From Marivita lacus (GTDB taxonomy: Bacteria > Pseudomonadota > Alphaproteobacteria > Rhodobacterales > Rhodobacteraceae), in NCBI RefSeq assembly GCF_014637725.1, contig NZ_BMFC01000013.1:34013-98012 (forward strand): a DNA stretch of 64,000 nucleotides. The letters run 5' to 3'. The notes below the pieces were generated by a model that did not search any database, had not been told where the DNA came from, and worked only from the letters and a program-made list of their open reading frames with translations. This document shows positions 1-8,874 of the stretch, piece by piece. Positions within the stretch are counted from its first letter, which is position 1. Every line of letters starts with the position of its first letter. Made by a program: the position numbers and the translations under genes.

Positions 1-51
1 GTCCCTCGGTTCAGGTCTGCGCCGGCCGTGATGGCGCGGGGATGTTCCGGA

Positions 52-378
52 TTAACTGGCGCTCATGCGCTCCATGTAGACGCGCATTTCCTCGGCCTCG
101 TGGCGGGCATCACGCAGACCTTCCATCGCGGCGGCGAGTTCGGCCTCGGTCTGGGCCAGCTGGTTGGTCAGTTCGGCTTCGCGCTGCTGAAGATACGTGA
201 TCGCCTGATCGCGGGTTTCCTCGGCCTCGTGCAATTCCTGGCTCATGCGTTCAAGCTGATCCATGTCGGCCTGACTCACACGGGTGAAGCGGTGCACGAG
301 CCAATTGGCAAACCACCCCAGACAGAACGCCACGAAAAGAATGATCGCTGTCGTGATGACAAATTCAGTTCTGTCCAT
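52..378 (-). CDS. Small membrane-anchored coiled-coil protein
   Basis: A 108-residue protein with one N-terminal hydrophobic segment (about residues 8-25) followed by a long charged helix (about 35-105) rich in Glu, Gln and Ala with heptad-like spacing, so probably a membrane-anchored coiled coil. I chose the Met beginning MDRTEF because the transmembrane segment follows directly; a longer reading frame upstream only repeats the neighbouring gene in another frame. It overlaps the 3' end of the OmpA-family gene by 14 bases, so the two are probably cotranslated and may both act at the envelope. I do not recognise a named family and assign no function. Confidence 0.75.
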   Translation of the reverse strand: MDRTEFVITTAIILFVAFCLGWFANWLVHRFTRVSQADMDQLERMSQELHEAEETRDQAITYLQQREAELTNQLAQTEAELAAAMEGLRDARHEAEEMRVYMERMSAS

Positions 379-2281
379 CGCTGGGTTCCTCTGCGCCGTC
401 AGTTTGTGATGTTTCGTCTGTTGGCGCGGATTCTTCAATGGTTTCCAGCGTTGTTTCCGTCTCTTCCACGGGTTCGGGTTGACGCAGTTTGAATTCGATG
501 CGGCGGTTGGCCTCGCGGCCCTCTTCGGTGTCGTTGGTGGCGATGGGTTGTTCTTCGCCATAGCCGCGGACTTCGTAGCTGGCGGTCAGAACGCGACGCT
601 CGCGCAGCGCGTCAACCACGGCTTGCGCGCGGTCCTGACTGAGCTGCTGGTTCATTTCCTCGCGCCCCTGACTGTCGGTGTGGCCCGCGATCACGAGAGG
701 AATGTCCCCGCAAAGCTGCAACAGTTCGGCGATTTCATCCATGATGTCCCGTGTTGCGGCGTCAAGCGTGGCCGATCCCGGCTCGAACGTGATCTTGCGG
801 TCACCGATGATCTCGACGATCTGCGCCTCGCATTCGGCGGGTGTGGGGATGCCCAGAAGCGGATCGAGCTTTTCCTGGTAGGTGATGTCGATTTCGAACA
901 ATTCGCTTTCGCCCAGCTTGTCAGCCAGAAGACCCGCGATTTCCGAGCTGGCATTCTGGTTTCCGGTGTTGCCGATGATCGTCAGCGCGTCCGGTGTGAC
1001 CGTCACAGCACCGTTGGACAGGCGCGACAATGCCTCGAGTCCGGCCAGAACGCGGCTCGACCAGTTCGCAGGCAGGGTTTCGTCGACCCGCGCGGTGGTG
1101 CGGACGGTGGTCGATCCGAACGCGGCGCGGGCAAAGCTGTCTGCGGTCTGGCGCGCGATTTCGCTGTTGATGCGTCCACGCAGCTGCACATTGCCTTCGG
1201 GGCTGCGGGTGACGGTAAATTCGGGAATGCCTTGGGGCGCGGCTTCAGGCGGTGTCGGCAGGGTGGCGTTCACCACGAAGACATCCGGCAGGTCCGTCTC
1301 GAGCTCGCCGACGATGCGGTCAAACAGGCTCTGGTCCGTGCCTTCGAGCGCAAAGAGCGTCACATCGGCGTCGGCAAAGGTGATGCTGCCGCCGCCGAGG
1401 CCGTCGATGGCGCGAATGCCCATCGCGCTGGCCATGCCCCAATCGTTCGTCGGCGTGCCAAGGCCCAGCCGGCATTCCAGCTTGCCTTCAAGTCCTGCGG
1501 CAGAGGCGGCCTTGAGGATCTCGGCGCGGTCGTCTTCGGTCGGGGCCGCGCAGGCGTCAAAGCGCACGCCTTCGGCATCCTTGATGAAGCGCAAGGTGAA
1601 CGGGGAAATCACGGGGCGCGGTGCCGTGATGTCGAGCGCCAGCCGAAGGTTGCCATCGGCGCGGCGGGCAAGATCAGCCTCGACCCGGCGGCGGGCATCC
1701 TCGTTTTCGGCAGCACCCTTGATGGTGACGCGACCCGCCTCGATCGAGATTTTCGACCGATCCAGCACGCGCAGTACGGAAACGGCATAGCTCAGCGCCT
1801 CTTCCAACCCGTCGGGCATCGGGTAATCCGCGATTTCCAGAAGGTCGGACAGGGGCGCATCGGGCACGGCGCGCCTGATGTCCTCGATCAGTTGATCGCG
1901 GTCCACGGCGGCGGGCAGCAGTCCGATCATCGACAACCCGCTGTCGTTGCGCAGGATCTCGACCGAAAAGCGTGGGGGCACGATGCCCTCGCTGTCGACG
2001 ATGTCGATCTGGTCGATGACGCGTGCGGAATCGACCACCCGTCCCGCCGCGCTGAGCGCCTGGAAGCGGGCGGCCTCGGTGGGGGCGGTGCCGATCAGGA
2101 AGACCAGCAATCCGTTGGTGTCCACGTCGGCCCATGTCAGTGCATCACGGTCGAGTTCGGTACGAATGGCCCGTTCAGAGCTTTCCTCGACAGCCTCGGC
2201 GGCCACCCACGCAGTTGCGACGCTCAGAATCGCTGCAAACGCAAAGGCACAGAAAAGGATAAAGACAGAAGACAGGCGCAT
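365..2281 (-). CDS. OmpA-family peptidoglycan-associated protein with BON-like repeats
   Basis: A 638-residue envelope protein. Residues about 5-27 form a signal or anchor segment. The middle contains repeated alpha/beta units that resemble BON domains. Residues about 495-592 form an OmpA C-terminal domain, recognisable by the GHTDSQG stretch and the ANRRIEF motif that binds peptidoglycan. A low-complexity Glu/Thr tail of about 45 residues follows. It probably links membrane and cell wall. It is the first gene of a pair with the small coiled-coil gene downstream (14-base overlap). The domain family is clear; the exact role of the BON-like repeats is inference. Confidence 0.85.
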   Translation of the reverse strand: MRLSSVFILFCAFAFAAILSVATAWVAAEAVEESSERAIRTELDRDALTWADVDTNGLLVFLIGTAPTEAARFQALSAAGRVVDSARVIDQIDIVDSEGIVPPRFSVEILRNDSGLSMIGLLPAAVDRDQLIEDIRRAVPDAPLSDLLEIADYPMPDGLEEALSYAVSVLRVLDRSKISIEAGRVTIKGAAENEDARRRVEADLARRADGNLRLALDITAPRPVISPFTLRFIKDAEGVRFDACAAPTEDDRAEILKAASAAGLEGKLECRLGLGTPTNDWGMASAMGIRAIDGLGGGSITFADADVTLFALEGTDQSLFDRIVGELETDLPDVFVVNATLPTPPEAAPQGIPEFTVTRSPEGNVQLRGRINSEIARQTADSFARAAFGSTTVRTTARVDETLPANWSSRVLAGLEALSRLSNGAVTVTPDALTIIGNTGNQNASSEIAGLLADKLGESELFEIDITYQEKLDPLLGIPTPAECEAQIVEIIGDRKITFEPGSATLDAATRDIMDEIAELLQLCGDIPLVIAGHTDSQGREEMNQQLSQDRAQAVVDALRERRVLTASYEVRGYGEEQPIATNDTEEGREANRRIEFKLRQPEPVEETETTLETIEESAPTDETSQTDGAEEPSDGQN

Positions 2282-2340
2282 CCGCGTTCCGCGTCAGTTA
2301 CAATTGGCAAAGCGATACGCCGCAGCGCCCCCGAGTGCAA

Positions 2341-3306
2341 TCACGCGAAAAGCGCAGTGGCGAAAAACAGCACAGGGAGCAGACCCGCATCCCGGTTGGA
2401 TCGGAAAAGCGAGAGCAGGCGGTCCATGTCGTCGAGCTTCAACCGCCGCATCTGCCACATCATGTGCCAACCCATCGCCCAAGGCCCGCCCAGCGCGATC
2501 ACCAGCGCAAGGATCTCGCCCCTCGGCGCGGCGAGGATGATCGCAAAGCCCATCAGCGCCACGGTCAGGACAAGGAACCAGGCCAGATATCTGGGGGTCT
2601 GTTCGCCGAACAGACGGGCGGTGGATTTCACGCCGATCAGGGCGTCGTCTTCCTTGTCCTGATGTGCATAGATCGTGTCGTAGAAAAGGGTCCACGCCAT
2701 GCCCGCCAGATAAAGAGCCACGGCAGGCCACTGGAGTTGCCCGGTATGGGCCGTCCACGCCAGCAGCGCGCCCCAGTTGAAGGCGATGCCCAGAAACACC
2801 TGCGGCCACCATGTGAACCGCTTGGCGAACGGGTAGATCGCCACCGGCACAAGCGCGATGATCCCGAGCAGGATCGCCTGCAGCGGAAAGGTGATCAGGA
2901 TGAGGAACGCCACGAGCGACTGGATCACGGCCCAGGCCAGCGCCTGTTTCACCGTGACCTGACCAGAGGGAATCGGCCGTGACGCGGTGCGGGCGACCGA
3001 GCCGTCGATGTCGCGGTCGGTGATGTCGTTCCACGTGCAGCCCGCGCCGCGCATCAGGAACGCCCCGATGCCGCAGCCAAGGATGATCCACGCATCGAAG
3101 ATCCGCATCTCGCCGGTGTGGAACATCGCCAGCAGCGTTCCCCATACACAGGGCAGATAGAGCAGCCATGTGCCGATGGGCCGGTCTGCCCGGCTCAGCC
3201 GCAGATAGGGGCGCGTCCATGCGGGGGCATGGCTGTCGACCCAATTGCCCGTGACGGCATCTGCGACCTGACCGCTCTGGTCTGGTGAAATCTGCGGGCC
3301 GGGCAT
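2341..3306 (-). CDS. ubiA: 4-hydroxybenzoate polyprenyltransferase
   Basis: A 321-residue integral membrane prenyltransferase that attaches the polyprenyl tail to 4-hydroxybenzoate in ubiquinone synthesis. The first Asp-rich motif NDITDRDID is at residues 93-101 and the second, YDTIYAHQDKEDD, at about 209-221; both bind the Mg-diphosphate. About eight hydrophobic segments follow the pattern of the family, and the length is normal. The start MPGPQ is chosen because the family usually begins shortly before the NWVDSHAPAW region; a longer frame runs into the divergent rsmE gene. The start codon lies 12 bases from the chosen rsmE start, so the two promoters must overlap coding sequence or each other. 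Confidence 0.93.
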   Translation of the reverse strand: MPGPQISPDQSGQVADAVTGNWVDSHAPAWTRPYLRLSRADRPIGTWLLYLPCVWGTLLAMFHTGEMRIFDAWIILGCGIGAFLMRGAGCTWNDITDRDIDGSVARTASRPIPSGQVTVKQALAWAVIQSLVAFLILITFPLQAILLGIIALVPVAIYPFAKRFTWWPQVFLGIAFNWGALLAWTAHTGQLQWPAVALYLAGMAWTLFYDTIYAHQDKEDDALIGVKSTARLFGEQTPRYLAWFLVLTVALMGFAIILAAPRGEILALVIALGGPWAMGWHMMWQMRRLKLDDMDRLLSLFRSNRDAGLLPVLFFATALFA

Positions 3307-3318
3307 ATGTGTTGCTCC

Positions 3319-4050
3319 ATGAGTTCGAAGACGCGTGCAAAAGTCAGGCTTTTTGTAGAGCAGCCGCTTGGGGCGGTACAACCGGTTCCTCTGACGCGGG
3401 AGCAGGCGCATTACCTGTTCGGCGTGATGCGGATGGGTGTGGGTGATCCCGTGGCGCTGTTCAACGGGCATGACGGCGAATGGCAGGCCGTTGTCGCGGA
3501 GGCGGGCAAGCGCGGGGGCATATTGGTGTGCCGCGAGCAGTCACAGACCCAGACGGTGCCGCCGGACCTGTGGCTGCTGTTCGCCCCGATCAAGAAGGCG
3601 CGCACGGATTTCATTGTCGAAAAGGCCGTCGAGATGGGCGCGCGCCGCATCGTGCCGGTGCAGACGGCACACACCAATTCCGAGCGCATTCGGCAGGACC
3701 GGTTGCAGGCGCACGCGATTGAGGCGGCAGAGCAATGCGGTGGCGTCTTCGTGCCAGAGGTGACCGACCTGACACGGCTGGATCGCCTGCTGGACACTTG
3801 GGATGCCACACGCCGTATCGCGTTTTGCGACGAAACGCTGGCCGGAGAGAGCGGACGATTGCCCGATGCGCCGGGACCGTGGGCGATTCTGATCGGGCCG
3901 GAAGGCGGGTTTTCAGAGGGCGAACGGACACGGTTGCGAGGTATGGAGCATGCCACGCCGATCAGCCTCGGCCCCCGCATCCTGCGTGCCGATACGGCGG
4001 CGGTGGCGGCGCTGACGCTTTGGCAGAGCACGTTGGGGGACTGGGCATGA
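3319..4050 (+). CDS. rsmE: 16S rRNA (uracil(1498)-N(3))-methyltransferase
   Basis: A SPOUT-class RNA methyltransferase of 243 residues that methylates U1498 of 16S rRNA. The N-terminal PUA-like part (about 1-75, including REQAHYLFGVMRM) is followed by the SPOUT knot, with the conserved LIGPEGGFSEGE loop near residues 188-200 and the C-terminal LGPRILRADTA knot segment. An in-frame ATG lies 12 bases upstream at 3307, but MSSKTRAKVRLFV fits the usual short N terminus better. It is divergent from ubiA. A pair of palindromes directly follows its stop. Confidence 0.93.
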   Translation: MSSKTRAKVRLFVEQPLGAVQPVPLTREQAHYLFGVMRMGVGDPVALFNGHDGEWQAVVAEAGKRGGILVCREQSQTQTVPPDLWLLFAPIKKARTDFIVEKAVEMGARRIVPVQTAHTNSERIRQDRLQAHAIEAAEQCGGVFVPEVTDLTRLDRLLDTWDATRRIAFCDETLAGESGRLPDAPGPWAILIGPEGGFSEGERTRLRGMEHATPISLGPRILRADTAAVAALTLWQSTLGDWA

Positions 4051-4052
4051 CG

Positions 4053-4095
4053 GATTTTCGGTCAACCGAAAATCATGCATCCGTCGACGGATGCA
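4053..4095. repeat. Two adjacent perfect inverted repeats after rsmE
   Basis: Positions 4053-4074 form a 22-base inverted repeat with 10-base arms (GATTTTCGGT / ACCGAAAATC) around CA. Positions 4076-4095 form a perfect 20-base palindrome, TGCATCCGTCGACGGATGCA. They sit between the rsmE stop and the next start. No T run follows, so they are not a classic intrinsic terminator. They could be a REP-like intergenic element or a processing/regulatory hairpin pair. Confidence 0.6.
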
Positions 4096-4114
4096 GCGCG
4101 CGCGGTGAACCCCG

Positions 4115-4645
4115 ATGAGCTTTGTCCGGCCTGAAGTGCGCGCAGCCATCCTGCGCTGGCGCGAGGCGCTGGTCGGGGCTGCGGTCCTTTTGCTGGGGCT
4201 GTACTGGAGCTTTGGCCTGACGCCGGGACTGCTGTCCTGGATCGGGTATCTTGCGCTTTTCCTGGGTGCTGCGCTGTTCTTTGCCGGGTTGCAGCGCGGT
4301 CGCGCCCGTGTCGGCGGCGGTGGGCCGGGCGTGGTGCAGGTGGTCGAACGGCGGATCGGCTATTTCGGACCGCTGAATGGCGGCTTGGTCGATCTGGACG
4401 CGATCACCTCGCTGAGCCTCGATCCCACCGAACATCCGCGCCATTGGGTCATCACCCACGAACATGGCCCGGCCTTGCACATTCCGGTCAATGCCGAGGG
4501 CGCGGATGTGCTGTTCGACACCTTCGCCAGCCTGCCCGGCCTGAGCCCCGGGCGCGTCGCCTCGACCTTGAAACACGAGGGCACCGTGCCAATTGTGCTT
4601 TGGCGCAGACCAGACCTTGAGAAACGCATCACGCGCCTGCATTGA
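4115..4645 (+). CDS. Conserved hypothetical two-helix membrane protein
   Basis: A 176-residue protein with two N-terminal hydrophobic segments (about 18-38 and 41-60) joined by a short turn, then a soluble C-terminal domain of about 110 residues. The two-helix hairpin plus cytosolic domain suggests a small inner-membrane protein. I do not recognise a functional motif. It lies between rsmE and gshA on the same strand, with a 63-base gap before gshA, so cotranscription is possible. Its start follows the double palindrome. Function unknown. Confidence 0.75.
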   Translation: MSFVRPEVRAAILRWREALVGAAVLLLGLYWSFGLTPGLLSWIGYLALFLGAALFFAGLQRGRARVGGGGPGVVQVVERRIGYFGPLNGGLVDLDAITSLSLDPTEHPRHWVITHEHGPALHIPVNAEGADVLFDTFASLPGLSPGRVASTLKHEGTVPIVLWRRPDLEKRITRLH

Positions 4646-4708
4646 CAGCCCGAAGAAATCAGCCCAAGGCTGACCGCGATTTACGAGCAGACAGACCGGA
4701 GACGCGCC

Positions 4709-6079
4709 ATGTCCATTCCCCAGTCCGGCGGTGGGCCCATCGAAAACGAGGGCCAGCTGGCGCAGTATCTTGCCGAGGGCTGCAAGCCCAAGGACGATTG
4801 GCGCATCGGCACCGAGCACGAGAAATTCGGCTATTGCAAGGACACGCTGCGCCCGCTGCCCTATGAGGGCCAACGGTCGATCCTTGCCGTGCTCGAAGGG
4901 CTGCGTGACGCGCATGGCTGGGAGCCGGTCACCGAAGGCGGCAACCTGATCGGGCTGGTCAAGGACGGCGCGAACATCTCTCTCGAACCGGGTGGCCAGT
5001 TGGAACTGTCCGGCGCACCGCTCGAGACGATCCACCAGACCTGCGACGAGGTGAACGATCACCTGCGCGACGTGAAGGACATTTCCGACAAGATCGGCGT
5101 CGGCTTCATCGGTCTGGGCGCTGCGCCGATCTGGCAGCATGAGGACATGCCGCTTATGCCCAAGGGGCGCTACAAGCTGATGGACAGCTACATGGAAAAG
5201 GTCGGCACCGCCGGCACCACCATGATGCGGCGCACCTGTACGGTTCAGGTGAACCTCGACTTCTCGTCCGAGGCGGACATGGTGCAAAAGATGCGCGTGG
5301 CGCTGGCGTTGCAGCCGGTGGCCAATGCGCTGTTCGCCACGTCACCGTTTTTCGAGGGCAAGCTGAACGGCCACAAGAGCTGGCGGGGGCGCGTGTGGCG
5401 GCATCTGGATGATGCGCGCACGGGGATGCTGCCCTTCGTCTTCGAAGAGGGTTTCGGATTCGAGGCCTGGGTACAGTACGCGCTCGATGTGCCGATGTAT
5501 TTCGTCTACCGCGACGGGGTCTACCACAACGCGCTGGGGCAGTCGTTTCGCGACTTCCTGAAGGGCGAACTGCCTGCGATGCCGGGTGAAATCCCGACGC
5601 TGTCGGATTGGGCCGATCACCTGACGACGATCTTTCCCGAGGCGCGGGTCAAGAAATACATCGAGATGCGCGGAGCCGATGGCGGCCCGTGGCGGCGGCT
5701 TTGTGCGCTGCCCGCGTTCTGGGTCGGCCTGACCTATGATCAGTCGGCGCTGGATGCGGCCTGGGATCTGGTCAAGGATTGGGATGCCGAAACCCGCGAG
5801 GCCCTGCGCGTGGCGGCGTCGGTCGACGGGCTGCACGCCAAGGTCAACGGCATCGACATGCTGGATCTGGCGCGCGAGACGCTCAAGATTTCCGAGGCGG
5901 GTCTTGTTGCGCGCGCACGTCCCGGAGCGGGCGGGCTTGTGCCGGACGAGACACATTTCCTCAATGCGCTGAAAGACAGCGTGGAGACCGGCAAGACCCT
6001 CGCCGATGAGCTGATCGACCATTACAAAGGTGATTGGAACGGCGATCTGACGCGGATTTACGGCGAATACAGCTACTGA
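4709..6079 (+). CDS. gshA: Glutamate--cysteine ligase (plant/alphaproteobacterial type)
   Basis: A 456-residue enzyme for the first step of glutathione synthesis, joining Glu and Cys with ATP. The sequence is of the GCS2 type found in plants and alphaproteobacteria: the early GTEHEKFGY stretch (about residues 34-42) carries acidic metal-binding residues, the LEPGGQLELSG stretch follows near residues 92-103, and the MMRRTCTVQVNLD region near residue 175 is also typical. Length is normal for the family. A strong shared terminator follows, and the convergent neighbour is a gamma-glutamyltranspeptidase, so glutathione synthesis and breakdown genes face each other. Confidence 0.93.
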   Translation: MSIPQSGGGPIENEGQLAQYLAEGCKPKDDWRIGTEHEKFGYCKDTLRPLPYEGQRSILAVLEGLRDAHGWEPVTEGGNLIGLVKDGANISLEPGGQLELSGAPLETIHQTCDEVNDHLRDVKDISDKIGVGFIGLGAAPIWQHEDMPLMPKGRYKLMDSYMEKVGTAGTTMMRRTCTVQVNLDFSSEADMVQKMRVALALQPVANALFATSPFFEGKLNGHKSWRGRVWRHLDDARTGMLPFVFEEGFGFEAWVQYALDVPMYFVYRDGVYHNALGQSFRDFLKGELPAMPGEIPTLSDWADHLTTIFPEARVKKYIEMRGADGGPWRRLCALPAFWVGLTYDQSALDAAWDLVKDWDAETREALRVAASVDGLHAKVNGIDMLDLARETLKISEAGLVARARPGAGGLVPDETHFLNALKDSVETGKTLADELIDHYKGDWNGDLTRIYGEYSY

Positions 6080-6088
6080 CGTCCAAGA

Positions 6089-6114
6089 AAAAAGCCGCCT
6101 TGCAGCGGCTTTTT
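6089..6114. terminator. Bidirectional intrinsic terminator between gshA and ggt
   Basis: AAAAAGCCGC (6089-6098) pairs with GCGGCTTTTT (6105-6114) around a 6-base loop. The A run on one side and the T run on the other allow termination of both converging genes. Confidence 0.88.
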
Positions 6115-6136
6115 CAATCTCGATTTCGCAACCTGG

Positions 6137-7714
6137 TCAGTACCCGATGGCGCAGCCGTCCTTGCGGGGATCGGACGCGCCTTCAAGAACGCCGTGATCG
6201 TGGATCATGATCGCCTGAGCGCCGCCAATGGCCACCTCGGGTGTTTCCACGACGTGTCCCATGTCAGCCAGCTCCGCACGCACGGTGTCGGAATAGCCAC
6301 GTTCCACCATCAGCTTGCCGTTCTCGGCGAAGCAGCGCGGTGCATCCAGCGCCGCCTGCGGGGTGAGCCCGAAATCCGTCAAGTTGGTGACAGCCCGCGC
6401 GTGACCGCAGGCCTGGTACTGCCCGCCCATCACACCGAACGGCACCGACACGCGACCGGAATCGCGCAGCATCCCCGGAATGATCGTGTGCATGGGCCGC
6501 TTGCCGCCGCCATATTCGTTCGCGTGCCCCTCTTGCAGGGTAAAGCCCGCACCACGGTTTTGGAACAGGACGCCGAATTTCTCGGAGGCGAGGCCGGATC
6601 CGAAGCTGTGGAAGATCGAATAGATCAACGACACGACCGTGCGGTCCTTGTCGACGACCGTGATGTAGATCGTGTCCTTGTGCACCGCCTCGCTCAGGGC
6701 GGCTGGACCGGCCATCGCTTTTTTCGGGTCGATCAGCGCTGCCAGCCTTTGCGCGGTGTCCATCGACAGCATGTGATCCAGCTTGGTCATGTGGTCGGGA
6801 TCGGCCACGAACCGGTTGCGGGCATCATAAGCCAGCTTGGTCGCCTCGGCCTCGATATGCGCGCGTTCGGCTCCGAACGGATCAAGCGACGCGATGTCGA
6901 ACTGCGACAGGATGTTGAGCAGCAGGATGGCCGTTGCGCCCTGCCCGTTCGGGGCATGTTCGAGCAATTCGCGCCCTTGGTACGTGCCGCTGATGGGTGC
7001 GCCCGTCGTGGTCGCCGTATTGGCGAAATCGGCCTCGGTGTGCTTGCCGCCCAAAGCGTTGAGCGTGGCCAGCATGTCTTCGGCCACTTCGCCCTTGTAG
7101 AACCCGTCACGGCCGTCCTTGGCGATGCGGCGCAGCACCTCGGCATTGCCCGGAAGCTGGAACACCTGCCCGCGCTTGGGGGCCGATCCCTGCACGAGGA
7201 AATGCGACTGAGCATGGCCTTGCAGCAGGTGGGCGTTGTTGTTCCAGTCCCACGCGACCCGGTCCGCCACGGGCAGCCCGTTTTCCATGTAGTCGATGGC
7301 CGGGGCAAGGCTGTCGGCGATGCCAAGACGGCCCCATTGTTCGGACATGGTGCAGAACGCGTCGATGGCTCCGGGAACGGTCACCGCTTCGGGACCGTAG
7401 AGCGGCACTGTCGTCGCGCCCTTGCTGCGGAGGTCGTCGGCTGTCGCGGCGGCCGGTGCGCGGCCCGATCCATTGATCGCGATCACGTCATCGCCACCCG
7501 CAGGCGAGATCAGCGCAAAGCAATCGCCGCCGATCCCGGTCATCGCCGGTTCGGCCTGGCCGAGGATCACCGCACCCGCGATGGCGGCGTCAACGGCGTT
7601 GCCCCCGCGCTTGAGAATATCGATGGCCGCTTGTGCCGCGAGCGGGTGCGACGTCGCACACATCCCGTTTGTTGCCAGCACCGCAGACCGGCCCGGCATT
7701 TGAAAATCGCGCAT
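6137..7714 (-). CDS. ggt: Gamma-glutamyltranspeptidase family protein
   Basis: A 525-residue Ntn-hydrolase of the gamma-glutamyltransferase family, which cleaves or transfers gamma-glutamyl groups, usually from glutathione. The self-processing site is visible as HKDTIYITVVDKD, with the nucleophile Thr near residue 347. The downstream SFGSG and PMHTIIPGML motifs are typical. No signal peptide is seen, so it may be cytosolic, unlike the periplasmic E. coli enzyme. I chose MRDFQM as start because GGAAGGGACAG lies just upstream. It converges on gshA. The substrate could be another gamma-glutamyl compound. Confidence 0.88.
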   Translation of the reverse strand: MRDFQMPGRSAVLATNGMCATSHPLAAQAAIDILKRGGNAVDAAIAGAVILGQAEPAMTGIGGDCFALISPAGGDDVIAINGSGRAPAAATADDLRSKGATTVPLYGPEAVTVPGAIDAFCTMSEQWGRLGIADSLAPAIDYMENGLPVADRVAWDWNNNAHLLQGHAQSHFLVQGSAPKRGQVFQLPGNAEVLRRIAKDGRDGFYKGEVAEDMLATLNALGGKHTEADFANTATTTGAPISGTYQGRELLEHAPNGQGATAILLLNILSQFDIASLDPFGAERAHIEAEATKLAYDARNRFVADPDHMTKLDHMLSMDTAQRLAALIDPKKAMAGPAALSEAVHKDTIYITVVDKDRTVVSLIYSIFHSFGSGLASEKFGVLFQNRGAGFTLQEGHANEYGGGKRPMHTIIPGMLRDSGRVSVPFGVMGGQYQACGHARAVTNLTDFGLTPQAALDAPRCFAENGKLMVERGYSDTVRAELADMGHVVETPEVAIGGAQAIMIHDHGVLEGASDPRKDGCAIGY

Positions 7715-8015
7715 AGGTTCTGTCCCTTCCCTTTTGCGGGCCAAAATAGGCAGACGCCGGGGGAGGTCAATCAGATGATGGGAGGGGGGAAACAGTTACC
7801 TCGACGTCGCACACTGGGTGGGGGCTGTTAATGGTACGACGCCGAGGTGAAGCTTTGTGCAGCTACCCTTATGTTTTCACCTTGAACCAAGGCCACAATT
7901 CGGAGCGATTGCGGCCATTTCTTGTCAGCGTTTCCATAAATCAGGGTAAAATATCCTTTAATTTCATGACTATTTCCGGTGCGTGGACAATTGCGGGAAA
8001 CATGACGAAACCGTG

Positions 8016-8483
8016 TCAGCCAGGATGCGTTCCGGGGATGCGAAAGAGCAGACAAAGACGGTTCCGGCCAGCTTTGCGCGTGTATCTTGTCCTCGAGGCG
8101 AGGGCGCGAATCAAAAACCAGCCATAGCCGCCTTCGCTCCGGTCTTGGGGATCGGGCACCTGCCCGTCTGGATTCGCGTTGTCGCGAAACGGATGCCCCC
8201 AATCTGTCAGATGAAGGCACAGGCTGGTTTTGGTCAAAGTCACACGCAGCGCCACTGCGCCGAAATCCGGACCGGCATAGGCATGTTCAACGATGTTGTT
8301 GATCGCTTCGGCCAGCACGATCTGCACATCGTCGCGCAGGGACGCGGCGTCGCACTGCGCCAGCGTGTGATCCACCTGTTGCAAGAGATCGGGCGTCAGC
8401 CCGTCCAGCGCGGGAACACAGAGGGCAAGAAGACAGGACCGTTCAGGTCTTGCCGGGGGCAATGGCCTGATCCGCATCGGCAT
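8016..8483 (-). CDS. RsbW-like anti-sigma factor serine kinase (HATPase_c)
   Basis: A 155-residue GHKL-fold ATPase of the RsbW/SpoIIAB type, which phosphorylates an antagonist protein and may hold a sigma factor or another target. The N box EAINNIVEHAY is at about residues 59-69, the G1 box DWGHPF near 95-100 and the G2-like GGYGWFLIR near 118-126. It overlaps the upstream STAS gene by 41 bases, so the two are almost certainly cotranslated partners. No sigma factor or PP2C phosphatase lies nearby, so its target must be encoded elsewhere. The start could also be the Met two codons later. Confidence 0.85.
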   Translation of the reverse strand: MPMRIRPLPPARPERSCLLALCVPALDGLTPDLLQQVDHTLAQCDAASLRDDVQIVLAEAINNIVEHAYAGPDFGAVALRVTLTKTSLCLHLTDWGHPFRDNANPDGQVPDPQDRSEGGYGWFLIRALASRTRYTRKAGRNRLCLLFRIPGTHPG

Positions 8484-8781
8484 GGATCGTGAAGATCGTG
8501 TCCATCCGGGTGAGGCGAAACACCTTGTCCACGATCGGTTGCAGCGCCGCCAGTTCCAGCGTCTGGCCGGGGCGGAGCTGTTTCATCGATGCGACAACCG
8601 CACCCAGCCCGCTGGAATCGATAAAGATGACCTGTTGCAGATCGAGAATGTATCGCCCGTCCCCGCGGGTGGTCAGCGACCTCATCTCCTCCTTGAACTG
8701 GAGAGCGGTGGGCGCGTCGATACGCGTTGCGTTGACGCGGATAAGAGTGGCAGCGGCGTGATGTTCGACGATCAGTTCCAT
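8443..8781 (-). CDS. STAS-domain anti-sigma factor antagonist
   Basis: A 112-residue single-domain STAS protein of the SpoIIAA/RsbV family. The DSSGLGA motif is at residues 55-61; Ser57 is the expected phosphorylation site of the partner kinase. The kinase gene overlaps its 3' end, giving the minimal partner switch. In such systems the unphosphorylated STAS protein binds the kinase and frees its target. It is divergent from the thiolase gene with about 93 bases between starts. Confidence 0.88.
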   Translation of the reverse strand: MELIVEHHAAATLIRVNATRIDAPTALQFKEEMRSLTTRGDGRYILDLQQVIFIDSSGLGAVVASMKQLRPGQTLELAALQPIVDKVFRLTRMDTIFTIHADADQAIAPGKT

Positions 8782-8874
8782 GGAGCCTCGACAATTGATG
8801 TGCCGGACACCCTAGACGCCAATCCTTACCATCCGGTATGCAAGGCCGAACACTCGGAACCGGGAGGACATCAC

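Noticed and set aside
479..2662. A 727-codon open frame antisense to the OmpA gene
   Set aside because: It is Arg/Gly/His-rich, has no domain pattern and mirrors the codon structure of the real gene; high GC makes such shadows common.
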